Source: Thauera aromatica_A | Lineage (GTDB): Bacteria; Pseudomonadota; Gammaproteobacteria; Burkholderiales; Rhodocyclaceae | Length of the DNA: 64,000 nucleotides | Direction: 5' to 3' | Assembly (NCBI RefSeq): GCF_023093595.1 | Contig: NZ_JALLIK010000099.1 | Span: 1-64,000 of the forward strand | In this document: piece after piece, positions 36,660-45,126 of the stretch | How positions within the stretch are numbered: position 1 is the stretch's first letter | Layout of the letters: each line of letters begins with the position of its first letter | The notes under the pieces: generated by a model | What the model saw: only the letters and a program-made list of their open reading frames with translations | Database searches by the model: none | Told to the model about the DNA's origin: nothing | Made by a program: the position numbers and the translations under genes

Positions 36660-36935
36660 ATGAATAAAGGTGAATTCGTCGAAGCCCTGGCCGACCGCCT
36701 GGATGTTTCCCGCGCTCAGGCCGACCGCGCGCTGTCGGCTGTGCTCGACATCATCGCCGAGCAACTCGCCAAGGGCGAAAAGGTCGCCTTCACCGGCTTC
36801 GGCTCCTTCGAGGTCTCCGAGCGCGCCGCCCGCACCGGCCGTAATCCCCAGACGGGTGCCGCGATCGAAATCGCCGCTTCCAGCGTTCCCAAGTTCACCG
36901 CCGGCGCCACCCTCAAGTCCGCCGTCAACAAGTAA
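36660..36935 (+). CDS. hupB: DNA-binding protein HU
   Basis: The 91-residue nucleoid protein is a complete HU: MNKGEFVEALADRLDVSRAQ, GEKVAFTGFGSFEVSERAARTGRNPQTG (the DNA-binding arm with RNPQTG) and a basic end. GAGGAAAAG precedes the start. A strong intrinsic terminator follows, so it is monocistronic. Confidence 0.96.
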   Translation: MNKGEFVEALADRLDVSRAQADRALSAVLDIIAEQLAKGEKVAFTGFGSFEVSERAARTGRNPQTGAAIEIAASSVPKFTAGATLKSAVNK

Positions 36936-36957
36936 CACCCGGAGCAGCCGCTTCCAG

Positions 36958-36989
36958 ACGGGCCGGCGCATGATGCGCCGGCCCGTTTT
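36958..36989 (+). terminator. Intrinsic terminator of the HU gene
   Basis: A 13-bp perfect stem (36958-36970 with 36974-36986) closes a 3-nt loop TGA and is followed by TTTT. Confidence 0.9.
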
Positions 36990-37020
36990 CCTGCGGCCTG
37001 TCCGTTGTTGCATTTTCCTG

Positions 37021-37049
37021 GCGACAGTTTCGCCGGGAACGGTTATACT
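37021..37049 (+). promoter_or_regulatory. Sigma-70 promoter of the DEAD-box helicase gene
   Basis: GCGACA (37021-37026), exact 17-nt spacer, TATACT (37044-37049). Start point about 37056. Confidence 0.6.
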
Positions 37050-37055
37050 GCGCGC

Positions 37056-37433
37056 CGTTGTGCAATGCAGCAGAAGGGCCATCGCGGTTTTTGCCGCGGA
37101 CCGGAGTGTCCGCCATTTCCGCAATATCCGGCCCGAGGGACTGTAACCACAGCCCCATCGCCCCCGACCTCCCGCCGAATTCCCATTCGTTCTTCCGATC
37201 GTCTGGCTCGTGACAACCGGTTGGTGCCGATGCGCGGTCTTCCCGGCCCGGTCTTTGCGACCGATGCTGGCCAGACCGGCCACGCCCATCGCGCGTTTGT
37301 CGCCTTTGCGATTCCACGCAGCGCACCTGCCTCCGGCCGGTTCGCCGCGGCGCGATGCCATTGCGGCCCGCATCCCGGATGCGCGCCGAACCCGGTCGCC
37401 GCTGCAGTGGCGGCCAGAATGACAGGAAGAACC
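37056..37433 (+). other. Long 5' leader of the helicase mRNA
   Basis: About 380 nt separate the predicted start point from the helicase ATG. It contains no convincing gene. Long leaders are known for cold-shock RNA helicase genes such as deaD, where they serve autoregulation; here this is only a parallel. Confidence 0.4.
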
Positions 37434-38771
37434 ATGACGTTCCAGAACCTCGGCCTTGCCGCAGAACTCCTCAAGGCCATCGAGCAGAGCGGCTACACCA
37501 CGCCCACTCCGGTGCAGCAGCAGGCCATTCCCGCCGCCATTGCCGGGCGCGACCTGCTCGTCTCCAGCCATACCGGTAGCGGCAAGACCGCCGCGTTCAC
37601 GCTGCCGGCGCTGAACAAGCTCGTCGACCGCCGTCCGGCGCCGGGCGCCGGGCCGCGCGTGCTGGTGCTGACCCCCACCCGCGAACTCGCCCAGCAGGTC
37701 GAAAAAGCGGTCCAGACCTATGGCAAGGGCCTGCGCTGGCTCAACACCGCCTGCCTCGTCGGCGGTGCGCCGATGTTCGCCCAGGTCAAGCAGCTGCAAC
37801 GCCAGTGCGACGTCGTCGTCGCCACCCCCGGGCGCCTTCTCGATCACCTCAACCGGCGCAAGCTCAGGCTGTCCGACGTCGAAGTGCTGATCCTCGACGA
37901 AGCCGACCGCATGCTCGACATGGGTTTTGCCGAAGACATCGACGCCATCGTCGCCGCCACCCCGGGCAAGCGCCAGACCCTGCTGTTCTCCGCCACCCTC
38001 GACGGCGTGGTCGGCAGCATGGCGACGCGCATCACCCGCGACGCCGAGCGCATCGAGATCGAGGTTGCCCAGCAGGACCGCGGCCAGATCGAGCAGCGCC
38101 TGATGTTCGCCGACGACCTCGGCCACAAGAACCGCCTGCTCGAGGCCCTGCTCGGTGAAAACGGCATGAACCAGGCGGTGGTGTTCACCGCCACCAAGCG
38201 CAGTGCCGACGAGCTGTCGCTGTCGCTCCAGGAAAAGGGCATCGCCGCTGCCGCGCTGCACGGCGACATGCACCAGACCCAGCGCAACCGTACCCTCGAC
38301 CGCCTGCGCCAGGGCCGCATCGGCGTGCTCGTGGCGACCGACGTCGCCGCGCGCGGGATCGACGTTGCCGGCATCAGCCACGTCATCAACTTCGATCCGC
38401 CGCGCCAGGCCGAGGACTACGTGCACCGCATCGGCCGCACCGGCCGCGCCGGCCGCGACGGCATCGCGATCACCCTGTCCGGCCCGCGCGAGACCGGCCT
38501 GATCCGTGCCATCGAGCGCTTCACCGGCGACCGTCTCGCGGTGCATACCATTCCCGGCATGGAACCTTCGCCGCGCAAGCCGTCCGCGCCGCGCCCGGCC
38601 GGCAACGGCGGCCGCCGCTTCGGCAGTGGTGCCAAGCCGGGGGGCGGTTATGGTCGTCCTGGCGGCGGCGACGGCCGGCGCAGTGGCGGGGGCTTCGGCC
38701 GCGATGGCCAGCCTTCCGGCCGCGGCGATCGCGGCTTCGGCGACCGGCGCGAGCGCGGTTCGCGCGGCTGA
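37434..38771 (+). CDS. DEAD-box RNA helicase (RhlE-like)
   Basis: The 445-residue helicase begins MTFQNLGLAAELLKAIEQSGY with the Q motif, then SSHTGSGKTAAF (motif I), PTRELAQQ (Ia), VATPGRLLDH (Ib), DEAD in ILDEADRMLDMGF, SAT (III), and ATDVAARGIDV and HRIGRTGRAG (V, VI). The C-terminus is a Gly/Arg-rich RGG-type tail (from about residue 385). It unwinds structured RNA, probably in ribosome assembly or RNA decay. AGGAAG lies just before the ATG. A bidirectional terminator follows. Confidence 0.94.
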   Translation: MTFQNLGLAAELLKAIEQSGYTTPTPVQQQAIPAAIAGRDLLVSSHTGSGKTAAFTLPALNKLVDRRPAPGAGPRVLVLTPTRELAQQVEKAVQTYGKGLRWLNTACLVGGAPMFAQVKQLQRQCDVVVATPGRLLDHLNRRKLRLSDVEVLILDEADRMLDMGFAEDIDAIVAATPGKRQTLLFSATLDGVVGSMATRITRDAERIEIEVAQQDRGQIEQRLMFADDLGHKNRLLEALLGENGMNQAVVFTATKRSADELSLSLQEKGIAAAALHGDMHQTQRNRTLDRLRQGRIGVLVATDVAARGIDVAGISHVINFDPPRQAEDYVHRIGRTGRAGRDGIAITLSGPRETGLIRAIERFTGDRLAVHTIPGMEPSPRKPSAPRPAGNGGRRFGSGAKPGGGYGRPGGGDGRRSGGGFGRDGQPSGRGDRGFGDRRERGSRG

Positions 38772-38791
38772 CACCCGCCCTGCACCCGCAG

Positions 38792-38820
38792 AAAAAATCC
38801 CGCGTCAGCGGGATTTTTTT
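38792..38820. terminator. Bidirectional intrinsic terminator between the helicase and cbpB-like genes
   Basis: A stem AAAAAATCCCGC-GTCA-GCGGGATTTTTTT with A- and T-tracts on both sides serves the two convergent genes. Confidence 0.9.
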
Positions 38821-38841
38821 CGTCCTGTGCCAGCCACCGCC

Positions 38842-40227
38842 CTACTGCAGCTGGAAAGTGGTTTCCGTGCCCTCGTCCCAGCCGTCCCACAGGAAGTCGT
38901 CGGCCTTGCCGTCGGCGATCAGGCGCAGGGCGTAATTGACCTGCTCCTTGTAGAACTCGCAGAAGGCGCCGGTGCGGCCCATGCCGCCGTTCATCTCATG
39001 TGCCTCGGCCGGGCAGGGCGAGCCGCAGAAATGGCGGATCGCGCACTCGGCGCAGGGGCTGAAGCGGTCCACGTCGCGCTCGATCACCGGGCGGAACGCC
39101 GGCGAGGAGAGGGCCGCGTCGACGCCGCCATCGAGCAGCTTGCCGCCGTTGAAGCGCGCCAGGCCGATGAACTCGCTGCACGGATAAAGGCCGCCGTCGG
39201 CGGCAAGGGCGAAGAAAGCGCGCCCGCCGCCGCAGGGCGAGATGTCGCACATCAGGCGGCGCGCGCTCGGCGCCAGGATCGCGAGCACGATGTTGGCGAA
39301 GTTCGCCACCACCAGCTTGCGCCCGCTGTCCCGGTAGAGCGCGTGGCTGCGGTCGAGCGCGGCGAAGAAGGCGCGCCCCATGTCGACATCGGCCGGCTTC
39401 ACGCTGCGCGCGCCGGGCAGGGTGCAGCGCACGGTGTTGAGCATGCAGGTCGGCACTTCGTGGGCGTGGAAGAGCTCGATCATCTCGCTCAGCCACGGCA
39501 GGTTCTCCCCGGTGCAGGTGGTGATCACGCTCCATGAGCCGTAGCCGCGCAGCTTTTCCATCGCTGTCAGCACCTTGCCGTGCACGCTGTGGCCTCCCCA
39601 GGTGCGCCGGGTGGCATCGGTGATCGCGGCGGCCGGGCCGTCGAGCGACAGCCCGATGCTGACGTTGCGCGCGGTGAGGAAGGCGATCGCCGCGTCGTCG
39701 AGGAGGGTGCCGTTGGTCTGCACGCCGAAGGCGAAGTCGTCGCCGAAGGCGTCGATCGCGGCGAACACCGCGTCCTTGTTCATCAGCGGCTCGGCGCCGT
39801 GGAAGATCGCGCGCGGCTTGCGCCCGCTGTCGCCCATCGTCGACGCGAAGTAGTCCTTCAGCGCCTGCAGCGAGTCGAGCAGGGTCTGCACCGGCATGTG
39901 GCGGCCGCCGCTGCGCTGCTCGCCGGGCAGGTAGCAGTAGCGGCAGTCGAGGTTGCAGCGCTCGGTCGGGTTCAGATACACCCCGGAAGGCTTGAGGCCG
40001 AAGCGCAGCGCATGCAGTTCGCGGGCGAACTCGTCGAAACGGGCGCGGTAGCCGTCGAGCAGCGCGCCGCCGGCGAGTTCGGCATCGACCCGGGTCTTGT
40101 CCACCAGCGCCCAGAATGCGGTCGCCGGATCGGTGAGGGCGGCGTAGACCGGGTGGCCGATGTCGATCGGGATCAGCCGCGGGCCCGGCGGCGGGAGTGG
40201 GGTGGTCGGGAGTGGGGCGGCCCTCAT
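38842..40227 (-). CDS. cbpB: Peptide-modifying radical SAM/SPASM enzyme (CbpB-like)
   Basis: The 461-residue enzyme carries the radical SAM cluster motif CNLDCRYC (Cys91, 95, 98) followed by a partial-TIM-barrel with FHGAEPLMN, and a C-terminal SPASM region with about nine cysteines (CDISPCGGG, YPCSEF, CAECAIRHFCGSPC, GAFCEF) for auxiliary clusters. Such enzymes install crosslinks or epimerise residues in ribosomal peptides. Its ATG overlaps the stop of the small peptide gene upstream (ATGA), so the peptide is the expected substrate. The pair lies behind a cobalamin riboswitch, which matches what I recall of the predicted CbpA/CbpB family. GGAAGG precedes the start. The product is unknown. 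Confidence 0.85.
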   Translation of the reverse strand: MRAAPLPTTPLPPPGPRLIPIDIGHPVYAALTDPATAFWALVDKTRVDAELAGGALLDGYRARFDEFARELHALRFGLKPSGVYLNPTERCNLDCRYCYLPGEQRSGGRHMPVQTLLDSLQALKDYFASTMGDSGRKPRAIFHGAEPLMNKDAVFAAIDAFGDDFAFGVQTNGTLLDDAAIAFLTARNVSIGLSLDGPAAAITDATRRTWGGHSVHGKVLTAMEKLRGYGSWSVITTCTGENLPWLSEMIELFHAHEVPTCMLNTVRCTLPGARSVKPADVDMGRAFFAALDRSHALYRDSGRKLVVANFANIVLAILAPSARRLMCDISPCGGGRAFFALAADGGLYPCSEFIGLARFNGGKLLDGGVDAALSSPAFRPVIERDVDRFSPCAECAIRHFCGSPCPAEAHEMNGGMGRTGAFCEFYKEQVNYALRLIADGKADDFLWDGWDEGTETTFQLQ

Positions 40228-40388
40228 TTCGCCGCCTTCCGGTCCATCAGGACGTAATGTGACAGGCCGATGCCGTCGGGGTTGCAGCTCTTGCGCACGG
40301 CAAGGGTAGGGGCGGTCGCGGTCACCTCGGCGGTGGCGGTCGCGGGCGGGCAGGGCTGGGCGGCAGGGAGGGTGCGGGTCTGTTTCAT
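40224..40388 (-). CDS. cbpA: Precursor peptide for the radical SAM enzyme (CbpA-like)
   Basis: The 54-residue peptide has a Thr/Ala/Pro-rich leader-like first half with Cys13, and a conserved-looking C-terminal half KSCNPDGIGLSHYVLM with Cys35 and aromatic Tyr45, the probable modified core, ending in a short basic tail. GAGGA precedes ATG at 40388. It is overlapped by the radical SAM gene and controlled by the terminator and riboswitch just upstream. There is no signal peptide and no exporter or protease gene nearby, so maturation may be cytoplasmic. Confidence 0.8.
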   Translation of the reverse strand: MKQTRTLPAAQPCPPATATAEVTATAPTLAVRKSCNPDGIGLSHYVLMDRKAAK

Positions 40389-40407
40389 GATCGGGTCCTC
40401 GAATCGG

Positions 40408-40466
40408 AAAAACAAAAAGGGCTCCGGCCGAAGGCACGCTTGCGCATGCGCTCGGCCGGAGCCCTT
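40408..40466 (-). terminator. Riboswitch-controlled intrinsic terminator
   Basis: On the minus strand a perfect 15-bp stem AAGGGCTCCGGCCGA (40466-40452) pairs with 40431-40417 around a 20-nt loop and is followed by TTTGTTTTT. It lies between the cobalamin riboswitch and the peptide gene, as expected for transcriptional attenuation. Confidence 0.88.
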
Positions 40467-40481
40467 GCCTGGACTCCTCAA

Positions 40482-40642
40482 CGGTTCGACACGTCTTCTG
40501 GCTCCCGGATCAGCCGTAGCGCTGCGCCTTCCCGGCGGGGTGGTCCCCGCCAGTGGCCGGTCTGTCGACCTTGCAGCGCCCGTCCCCGGATACAGCGGCG
40601 GGCCCGCCACGGATTCGCACCGTGTTCCGTTTCGTCGAACCG
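40482..40642 (-). promoter_or_regulatory. Cobalamin riboswitch
   Basis: On the minus strand a closing stem of 9 bp (GTCGAACCG at 40642-40634 complement with 40490-40482) encloses the AdoCbl-aptamer landmarks in order: GGTGCGAATCC, GGCGGGCCCGCCGCTGT, CCACTGG, GGGAAGGC and the B12 box AGCCAGAAGACGTG close to the end. The terminator is 15 nt downstream, so ligand binding should switch the peptide and enzyme genes off. Confidence 0.88.
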
Positions 40643-40822
40643 AAAGGAGGCTCGATTGTCCGGGAGGGGCGCGCCCGGGGTCAAGCTCGATCCATTCCCC
40701 ATCCACCCCCACCCACCGCTGTCCGGCACCATCGCCGCGCGGGCCGGTCCGACGCTGCAGGGGCGTGCCGGCGCTGCAGGGCCGCGGTGCGCGCAGCCTG
40801 TACATGCAGTGGAGGACATGAC

Positions 40823-42340
40823 ATGGATGCAAGGACTGTTTGTGCCCGCCTGGGCCTCGACTCCGGTGTGCTGGCGGGGGGCAGGCAGGCGGTGGTCTCG
40901 CCGATCGACGGCAGCGTGCTGGCGCGGATCGCATGCGCTTCCCCGGCCCAGGCCGAGGACCGCATCGCCCGCGCTGCCTCTGCCTTCGCCGCCTGGCGGC
41001 AGGTGCCGGCGCCGCGCCGCGGCGAACTGGTGCGCCGCTTCGGCGCGCTGCTGCGCGAGCACAAGGCGAGCCTCGGCGCGCTCGTCACTCTCGAGTGCGG
41101 CAAGATCCGCAGCGAGGGTGAAGGCGAGGTGCAGGAGATGATCGACATCTGCGACTTCGCCGTCGGCCTGTCGCGCCAGCTCCACGGCCTCACCATCGCT
41201 TCCGAACGCCCGGGTCATGCGCTGCGCGAGAGCTGGCACCCGCTGGGGGTGGTCGGCATCGTCACCGCGTTCAACTTTCCGGTCGCGGTGTGGGCCTGGA
41301 ACGCGGCGCTGGCGCTGGTGTGCGGTGATGCGATCGTGTGGAAGCCGTCGGAGCGGACGCCGCTGTGCGCGCTCGCCTGCCAGCACCTGCTGGAGCAGGC
41401 CGCCGCCGGCATGGACGACGTGCCTGCGGGCCTGTCCGCGGTGCTGCCGGGCGGCCCCGAGCTCGCCCTGCTGCTGGCCGATGACCGCCGCCTGGCGCTG
41501 GTCAGCGCGACCGGCAGCTGCGCGATGGGGCGCGTGCTGGCACCGCGCATCGCGCAGCGCTTCGGGCGCAGCATCCTCGAACTGGGCGGCAACAATGCGG
41601 TGATCGTCACCCCCAGCGCGGACCTCGAGCTGGCCTTGCGCGCGATCGTGTTCGGTGCCGTCGGCACCGCCGGCCAGCGCTGCACCAGCACGCGGCGGCT
41701 GTTCGTCCATGCGCAGGTGCGTGTGGCGCTGCTGTCGCGCCTGCGCGCGGCCTACGCGCGGATCGTGGTCGGCGATCCGCGCGAATCCGCCGCCCTGGTC
41801 GGCCCGCTGATTGATCGCGACGCTTTCGAGCGGATGCAGGCGGCGCTCGCCGCGGCGCGCGCGCAGGGGGCGTCGGTGCGGGGCGGGGAGCGGGTGCTGG
41901 CCGAGCGCTTCCCGCACGCCTGGTATGCGCGCCCGGCGCTGGTCGAGCATGGCGCGGCAGTGCGCAATAGCAGTGATGAAGTGTTCGCGCCCGTGCTGCA
42001 CTGCTTCGACTACGAAGATCTGGATGAGGCGATCGCGCGCCACAACGACGTGCCTCAGGGCCTGTCGTCGGCGATCTTCACCAATGAGCTGTGCGAGGCC
42101 GAGCGCTTCCTGTCGGCGGCGGGGAGCGATTGTGGCATCGCCAACGTCAACGCCGGCACCAGCGGTGCCGAGATCGGCGGTGCCTTCGGCGGCGAGAAGG
42201 ATACTGGCGGCGGGCGCGAGGCCGGCTCGGACGCCTGGCGCGCCTACATGCGGCGCTCGACGGCGACGATCAACTATTCCGCTGCGCTGCCTCTGGCGCA
42301 GGGAGTGAGCTTCGATGTGGACACCGCTGCTGCGCGCTGA
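40823..42340 (+). CDS. amaB: ALDH7-type aldehyde dehydrogenase (aminoadipate semialdehyde dehydrogenase)
   Basis: The 505-residue enzyme has ALDH7 (antiquitin) features: GIVTAFNFPVAVWAWNAALALVCGD, ILELGGNNAVIV with the catalytic glutamate, and GTAGQRCTSTRRL with the nucleophile, ending GREAGSDAWRAYMRRST. Bacterial ALDH7 proteins such as AmaB oxidise alpha-aminoadipate semialdehyde in lysine catabolism. GGAGG lies 7 nt before ATG 40823. It diverges from the riboswitch-controlled peptide locus with 180 nt between the aptamer and its start; no shared control is evident. Confidence 0.9.
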   Translation: MDARTVCARLGLDSGVLAGGRQAVVSPIDGSVLARIACASPAQAEDRIARAASAFAAWRQVPAPRRGELVRRFGALLREHKASLGALVTLECGKIRSEGEGEVQEMIDICDFAVGLSRQLHGLTIASERPGHALRESWHPLGVVGIVTAFNFPVAVWAWNAALALVCGDAIVWKPSERTPLCALACQHLLEQAAAGMDDVPAGLSAVLPGGPELALLLADDRRLALVSATGSCAMGRVLAPRIAQRFGRSILELGGNNAVIVTPSADLELALRAIVFGAVGTAGQRCTSTRRLFVHAQVRVALLSRLRAAYARIVVGDPRESAALVGPLIDRDAFERMQAALAAARAQGASVRGGERVLAERFPHAWYARPALVEHGAAVRNSSDEVFAPVLHCFDYEDLDEAIARHNDVPQGLSSAIFTNELCEAERFLSAAGSDCGIANVNAGTSGAEIGGAFGGEKDTGGGREAGSDAWRAYMRRSTATINYSAALPLAQGVSFDVDTAAAR

Positions 42341-42388
42341 TTCGTGCCCTGAAGTTTGGCTGCTGGCACCGGTTTCCGTGCCCGGTCG

Positions 42389-42685
42389 TTATTGCCGGCC
42401 CTTGGCCTTGCCCGGGTTGCCTTCCAGCTTGCGCTCGAGCTGTGCTTCGCCCGGCTTCGAGTGCTCGAGGCCGCTTTCGCTCATGCGCTCTTCGGCGCGC
42501 TCTAGGCCGCTGCTGCGGGTGGCCGCGTTCGGGCCGTTGGTGTTGCCCAGGCCTTTCTCGCTCATGTGGGTCGCGGCGCTGCCGCCTTTCACTGCCTTGC
42601 CGGCGCCCTCCTGTTTGGCGAGAACCGAGCCGCTGCCGGCGGCGAGGAGAAGGGCGGTGGCGAGGATGGAAATGCGCTTGTTCAT
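42389..42685 (-). CDS. Small secreted protein with a repeated motif, unknown function
   Basis: The 98-residue product has a signal peptide (MNKRISILATALLLAAGSGS, cleavage after about residue 23) and a hydrophilic mature part containing two related segments, HMSEKGLGNTNGP and RMSESGLEHSKPG, followed by a charged end rich in Lys and Gly. AGGAG precedes the start at 8 nt. No family recognised. It lies 47 nt from the stop of the convergent amaB gene and downstream of hypE across a 151-nt gap without other genes. Confidence 0.65.
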   Translation of the reverse strand: MNKRISILATALLLAAGSGSVLAKQEGAGKAVKGGSAATHMSEKGLGNTNGPNAATRSSGLERAEERMSESGLEHSKPGEAQLERKLEGNPGKAKGRQ

Positions 42686-42836
42686 TTGTCGAGCTCCTGG
42701 TGAGGGTGTCCGGAGTGGAGCCGTCGCGCACTGCGCTTGCCGTCTCCATGGTGGAAACACGATAGGAGAATCCGGCGCTGCCAGGGGTATCCGCCGGTAA
42801 TCAGTTGTAATGGCGGATTACCGCTGTCGCCGGCGT

Positions 42837-43898
42837 TCAGCAGATCCGCGGCAGCTGTTCGCCGGCGAGCCAGTCCACCATGCGCCGCCCGCCGAAGCCG
42901 GTGCGGATCTGGACGAAGCACTCGGGGTCGGCGGTGACGGTGCCGATGCAGGCCGCCTGCGCGCCCAGCGGGTGGGCGCGCAGCGCCGCGAGCAGGGCGT
43001 CGGCGGCCTCCGCGGCGCAGATCGCCACCAGCTTGCCTTCGTTGGCGACGTAGAGCGGATCGAGGCCGAGCAGCTCGCACGCCGCACGGACCTGGGCCGG
43101 CACCGGGATCGCCTCTTCCGCCAGCTCGATGCCCACGCCCGACTGCGCGGCGATCTCGTTGAGGGTGGTCGCCAGTCCGCCGCGGGTGGGGTCGCGCAGC
43201 ACGCGGATCGCCGCTGCCGGCACAGCGGCATAGAGCGCTTCGACCAGCCCGTTCAGGGGGGCGCTGTCGGAGACGATCGTCGACTCGAAGGCGAGCGCCT
43301 CGCGCTGCGCCAGGATCGCCATGCCGTGCTCGCCGATCGCGCCCGACACCAGCACCGCATCGCCGGGGCGGGCGCGGGCGCCGCCCGGGTCGCGCCCGGC
43401 GGGCAGGGCGCCGATGCCGGCGGTGGTGATGAACACGCCGTCGCCTTTGCCCTGTTCGACGACCTTGGTGTCGCCGGCCACCACCCGCACGCCGGCGGCA
43501 CGGGCGGCGGCGGCCATCGAGTCGACGATGCGCGCCAGCTCGGTGAGGGGGAAGCCTTCTTCGAGGATGAAGCCCGCCGTCAGGTACAGCGGACGGGCGC
43601 CCATCACCGCGAGGTCGTTGACCGTGCCGTGCACCGAGAGGCTGCCGATGTCGCCCCCGGGAAAGAACAGCGGGCTGACGACGTGGGCGTCGGTGCTCAC
43701 CACCAGGCGTTCGCCGGGGGCGGGCGCGGGCAGCACCGCGCCGTCGTCGCCACGGGCGAGGTAGTCGTTGGCGAAGGCGCGCACGAACAGTTCGGCGACG
43801 AGCTGAGCCATCGCCCGCCCGCCGGCGCCGAAGCTCAGATCGACGCGGCCGTGGCGCAGGTCCAGCGCTCGGGTGGAAGCGGAGTGGAGGGCATTCAT
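42837..43898 (-). CDS. hypE: HypE, hydrogenase cyanide-forming maturase
   Basis: HypE dehydrates the thiocarbamate on its C-terminal cysteine to thiocyanate for the NiFe cofactor. The 353-residue protein has LSFGAGGRAM near the N-terminus, STDAHVVSPLFFPGGDIG, LRDPTRGGLATTLNEIA, and ends LPRIC with the essential terminal cysteine. A start 57 nt upstream (43955) is possible; 43898 fits family length and has GGAG upstream. Last gene of the hyp series, 85 nt after hypD. Confidence 0.96.
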   Translation of the reverse strand: MNALHSASTRALDLRHGRVDLSFGAGGRAMAQLVAELFVRAFANDYLARGDDGAVLPAPAPGERLVVSTDAHVVSPLFFPGGDIGSLSVHGTVNDLAVMGARPLYLTAGFILEEGFPLTELARIVDSMAAAARAAGVRVVAGDTKVVEQGKGDGVFITTAGIGALPAGRDPGGARARPGDAVLVSGAIGEHGMAILAQREALAFESTIVSDSAPLNGLVEALYAAVPAAAIRVLRDPTRGGLATTLNEIAAQSGVGIELAEEAIPVPAQVRAACELLGLDPLYVANEGKLVAICAAEAADALLAALRAHPLGAQAACIGTVTADPECFVQIRTGFGGRRMVDWLAGEQLPRIC

Positions 43899-43983
43899 CG
43901 TAAAGCGGGCTCCGGGTTCAAATTCGGGAGGGGACGCAAACCGTTCCTCATCCATTCGGTGCGACAGGCCCGAAGGCCGGGCA

Positions 43984-45126
43984 CTAATCCGTGCGCTGCG
44001 CCGCAGCGCGGAAGCGCCCGTAGGTGTAGTGCGCGGCGCAGGCGCCTTCCGAGGACACCATGCACGCGCCCATCGGCGTTTCCGGCGTGCATGCGGTGGC
44101 GAACAGTTTGCAGTCGGTGGGGGTGCGCACGCCGCGCAGGATCGCGCCGCAGGCGCAGGCCTTGTGGTCGGGCACCGGGCGATCGTCGAGGGCGAATTTC
44201 CGCTCGGCGTCCCAGCGCGCGAAGGCGGGGCGGATGCGCAGCGCCGAGTCGGCCACGGCGCCGAGGCCGCGCCATTCGAAGCTGGGCCGCGCTTCGAAAG
44301 TGTCGGCGACGAGCGCCTGGGCCTTGCGGTTGCCGTCGCGGGTGACGGCGCGGGTGAATTCGTTCTCGACTTCGGCGCGGCCGTCGTTGACCTGGCGGAT
44401 CAGCATGCGGATCGCCTGGATCACGTCGAGCGGCTCGAACCCGGCGATCACGACCGGCTTGCGGTGTGCGGCGGCGAAGCGCTCGTAGGGCCGGCTGCCG
44501 ATCACCGTGGACACGTGGGCGGGGCCGACGAAGCCGTCCAGCGGCACCGTGCCGAGGTCGCGTACTTCGGGCGATTCGAGGATCGCGGCGATCGCCGCCG
44601 GCGTCAGCACGTGGTTGCAGAGCACGCTGAAGTTGTCCAGCCGCTGCGCCGCGGCCGCACGCAGCACGAGCGCGGTGGGCGGGGTGGTGGTCTCGAAGCC
44701 GATGGCGAAGAACACCACTTCGCGCGCCGGTTCGCGCGCCGCAAGGGCGAGCGCGTCGGCCGGCGAATACACCATGCGCACGTCGGCACCGCGCGCCCTC
44801 GCCTTCAGCAGCGACAGGCTGCCGGAGGCGGGCACGCGCAGGCAGTCGCCGTAAGTGCAGACGATGACGTCGGGGCGCGCCAGGGCGAGCCGGATCGCCA
44901 TGTCGATGCGCCCGATCGGCAGCACGCACACCGGGCAGCCGGGACCGTGGATCATGCGCACCGTGGGCGGCAGCAGGTCGGTGACGGCGTAGCGCGCGAT
45001 CGCATGGGTGTGGCCGCCGCAAAATTCCATGAAGGCGTAGTCGCGGCCGGGCGCGGCCTCGCGTGCGATCGCCCGCGCCAGCCCGGCGGCGAGGCGGCCG
45101 TCGCGGAATTCGTCGATGTACTTCAT
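43984..45126 (-). CDS. hypD: HypD, hydrogenase Fe(CN)2CO assembly protein
   Basis: The 380-residue iron-sulfur protein has FMEFCGGHTHAI, HGPGCPVCVLP and FFAIGFETTTPPTA, and the C-terminal cysteine cluster in DCKLFATACTPETPMGACM and SSEGACAAHY. With HypC it forms the scaffold on which the iron centre is built. Its start overlaps the hypC stop by 4 nt. Confidence 0.97.
   Translation of the reverse strand: MKYIDEFRDGRLAAGLARAIAREAAPGRDYAFMEFCGGHTHAIARYAVTDLLPPTVRMIHGPGCPVCVLPIGRIDMAIRLALARPDVIVCTYGDCLRVPASGSLSLLKARARGADVRMVYSPADALALAAREPAREVVFFAIGFETTTPPTALVLRAAAAQRLDNFSVLCNHVLTPAAIAAILESPEVRDLGTVPLDGFVGPAHVSTVIGSRPYERFAAAHRKPVVIAGFEPLDVIQAIRMLIRQVNDGRAEVENEFTRAVTRDGNRKAQALVADTFEARPSFEWRGLGAVADSALRIRPAFARWDAERKFALDDRPVPDHKACACGAILRGVRTPTDCKLFATACTPETPMGACMVSSEGACAAHYTYGRFRAAAQRTD

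Noticed and set aside
36990..37433. A protein-coding N-terminal extension of the DEAD-box helicase
   Set aside because: The sequence upstream of MTFQNLG lacks helicase features, and AGGAAG marks the start at 37434.
43899..43955. A longer HypE starting at 43955
   Set aside because: The extra 19 residues are not part of the HypE family and that start lacks a ribosome binding site.
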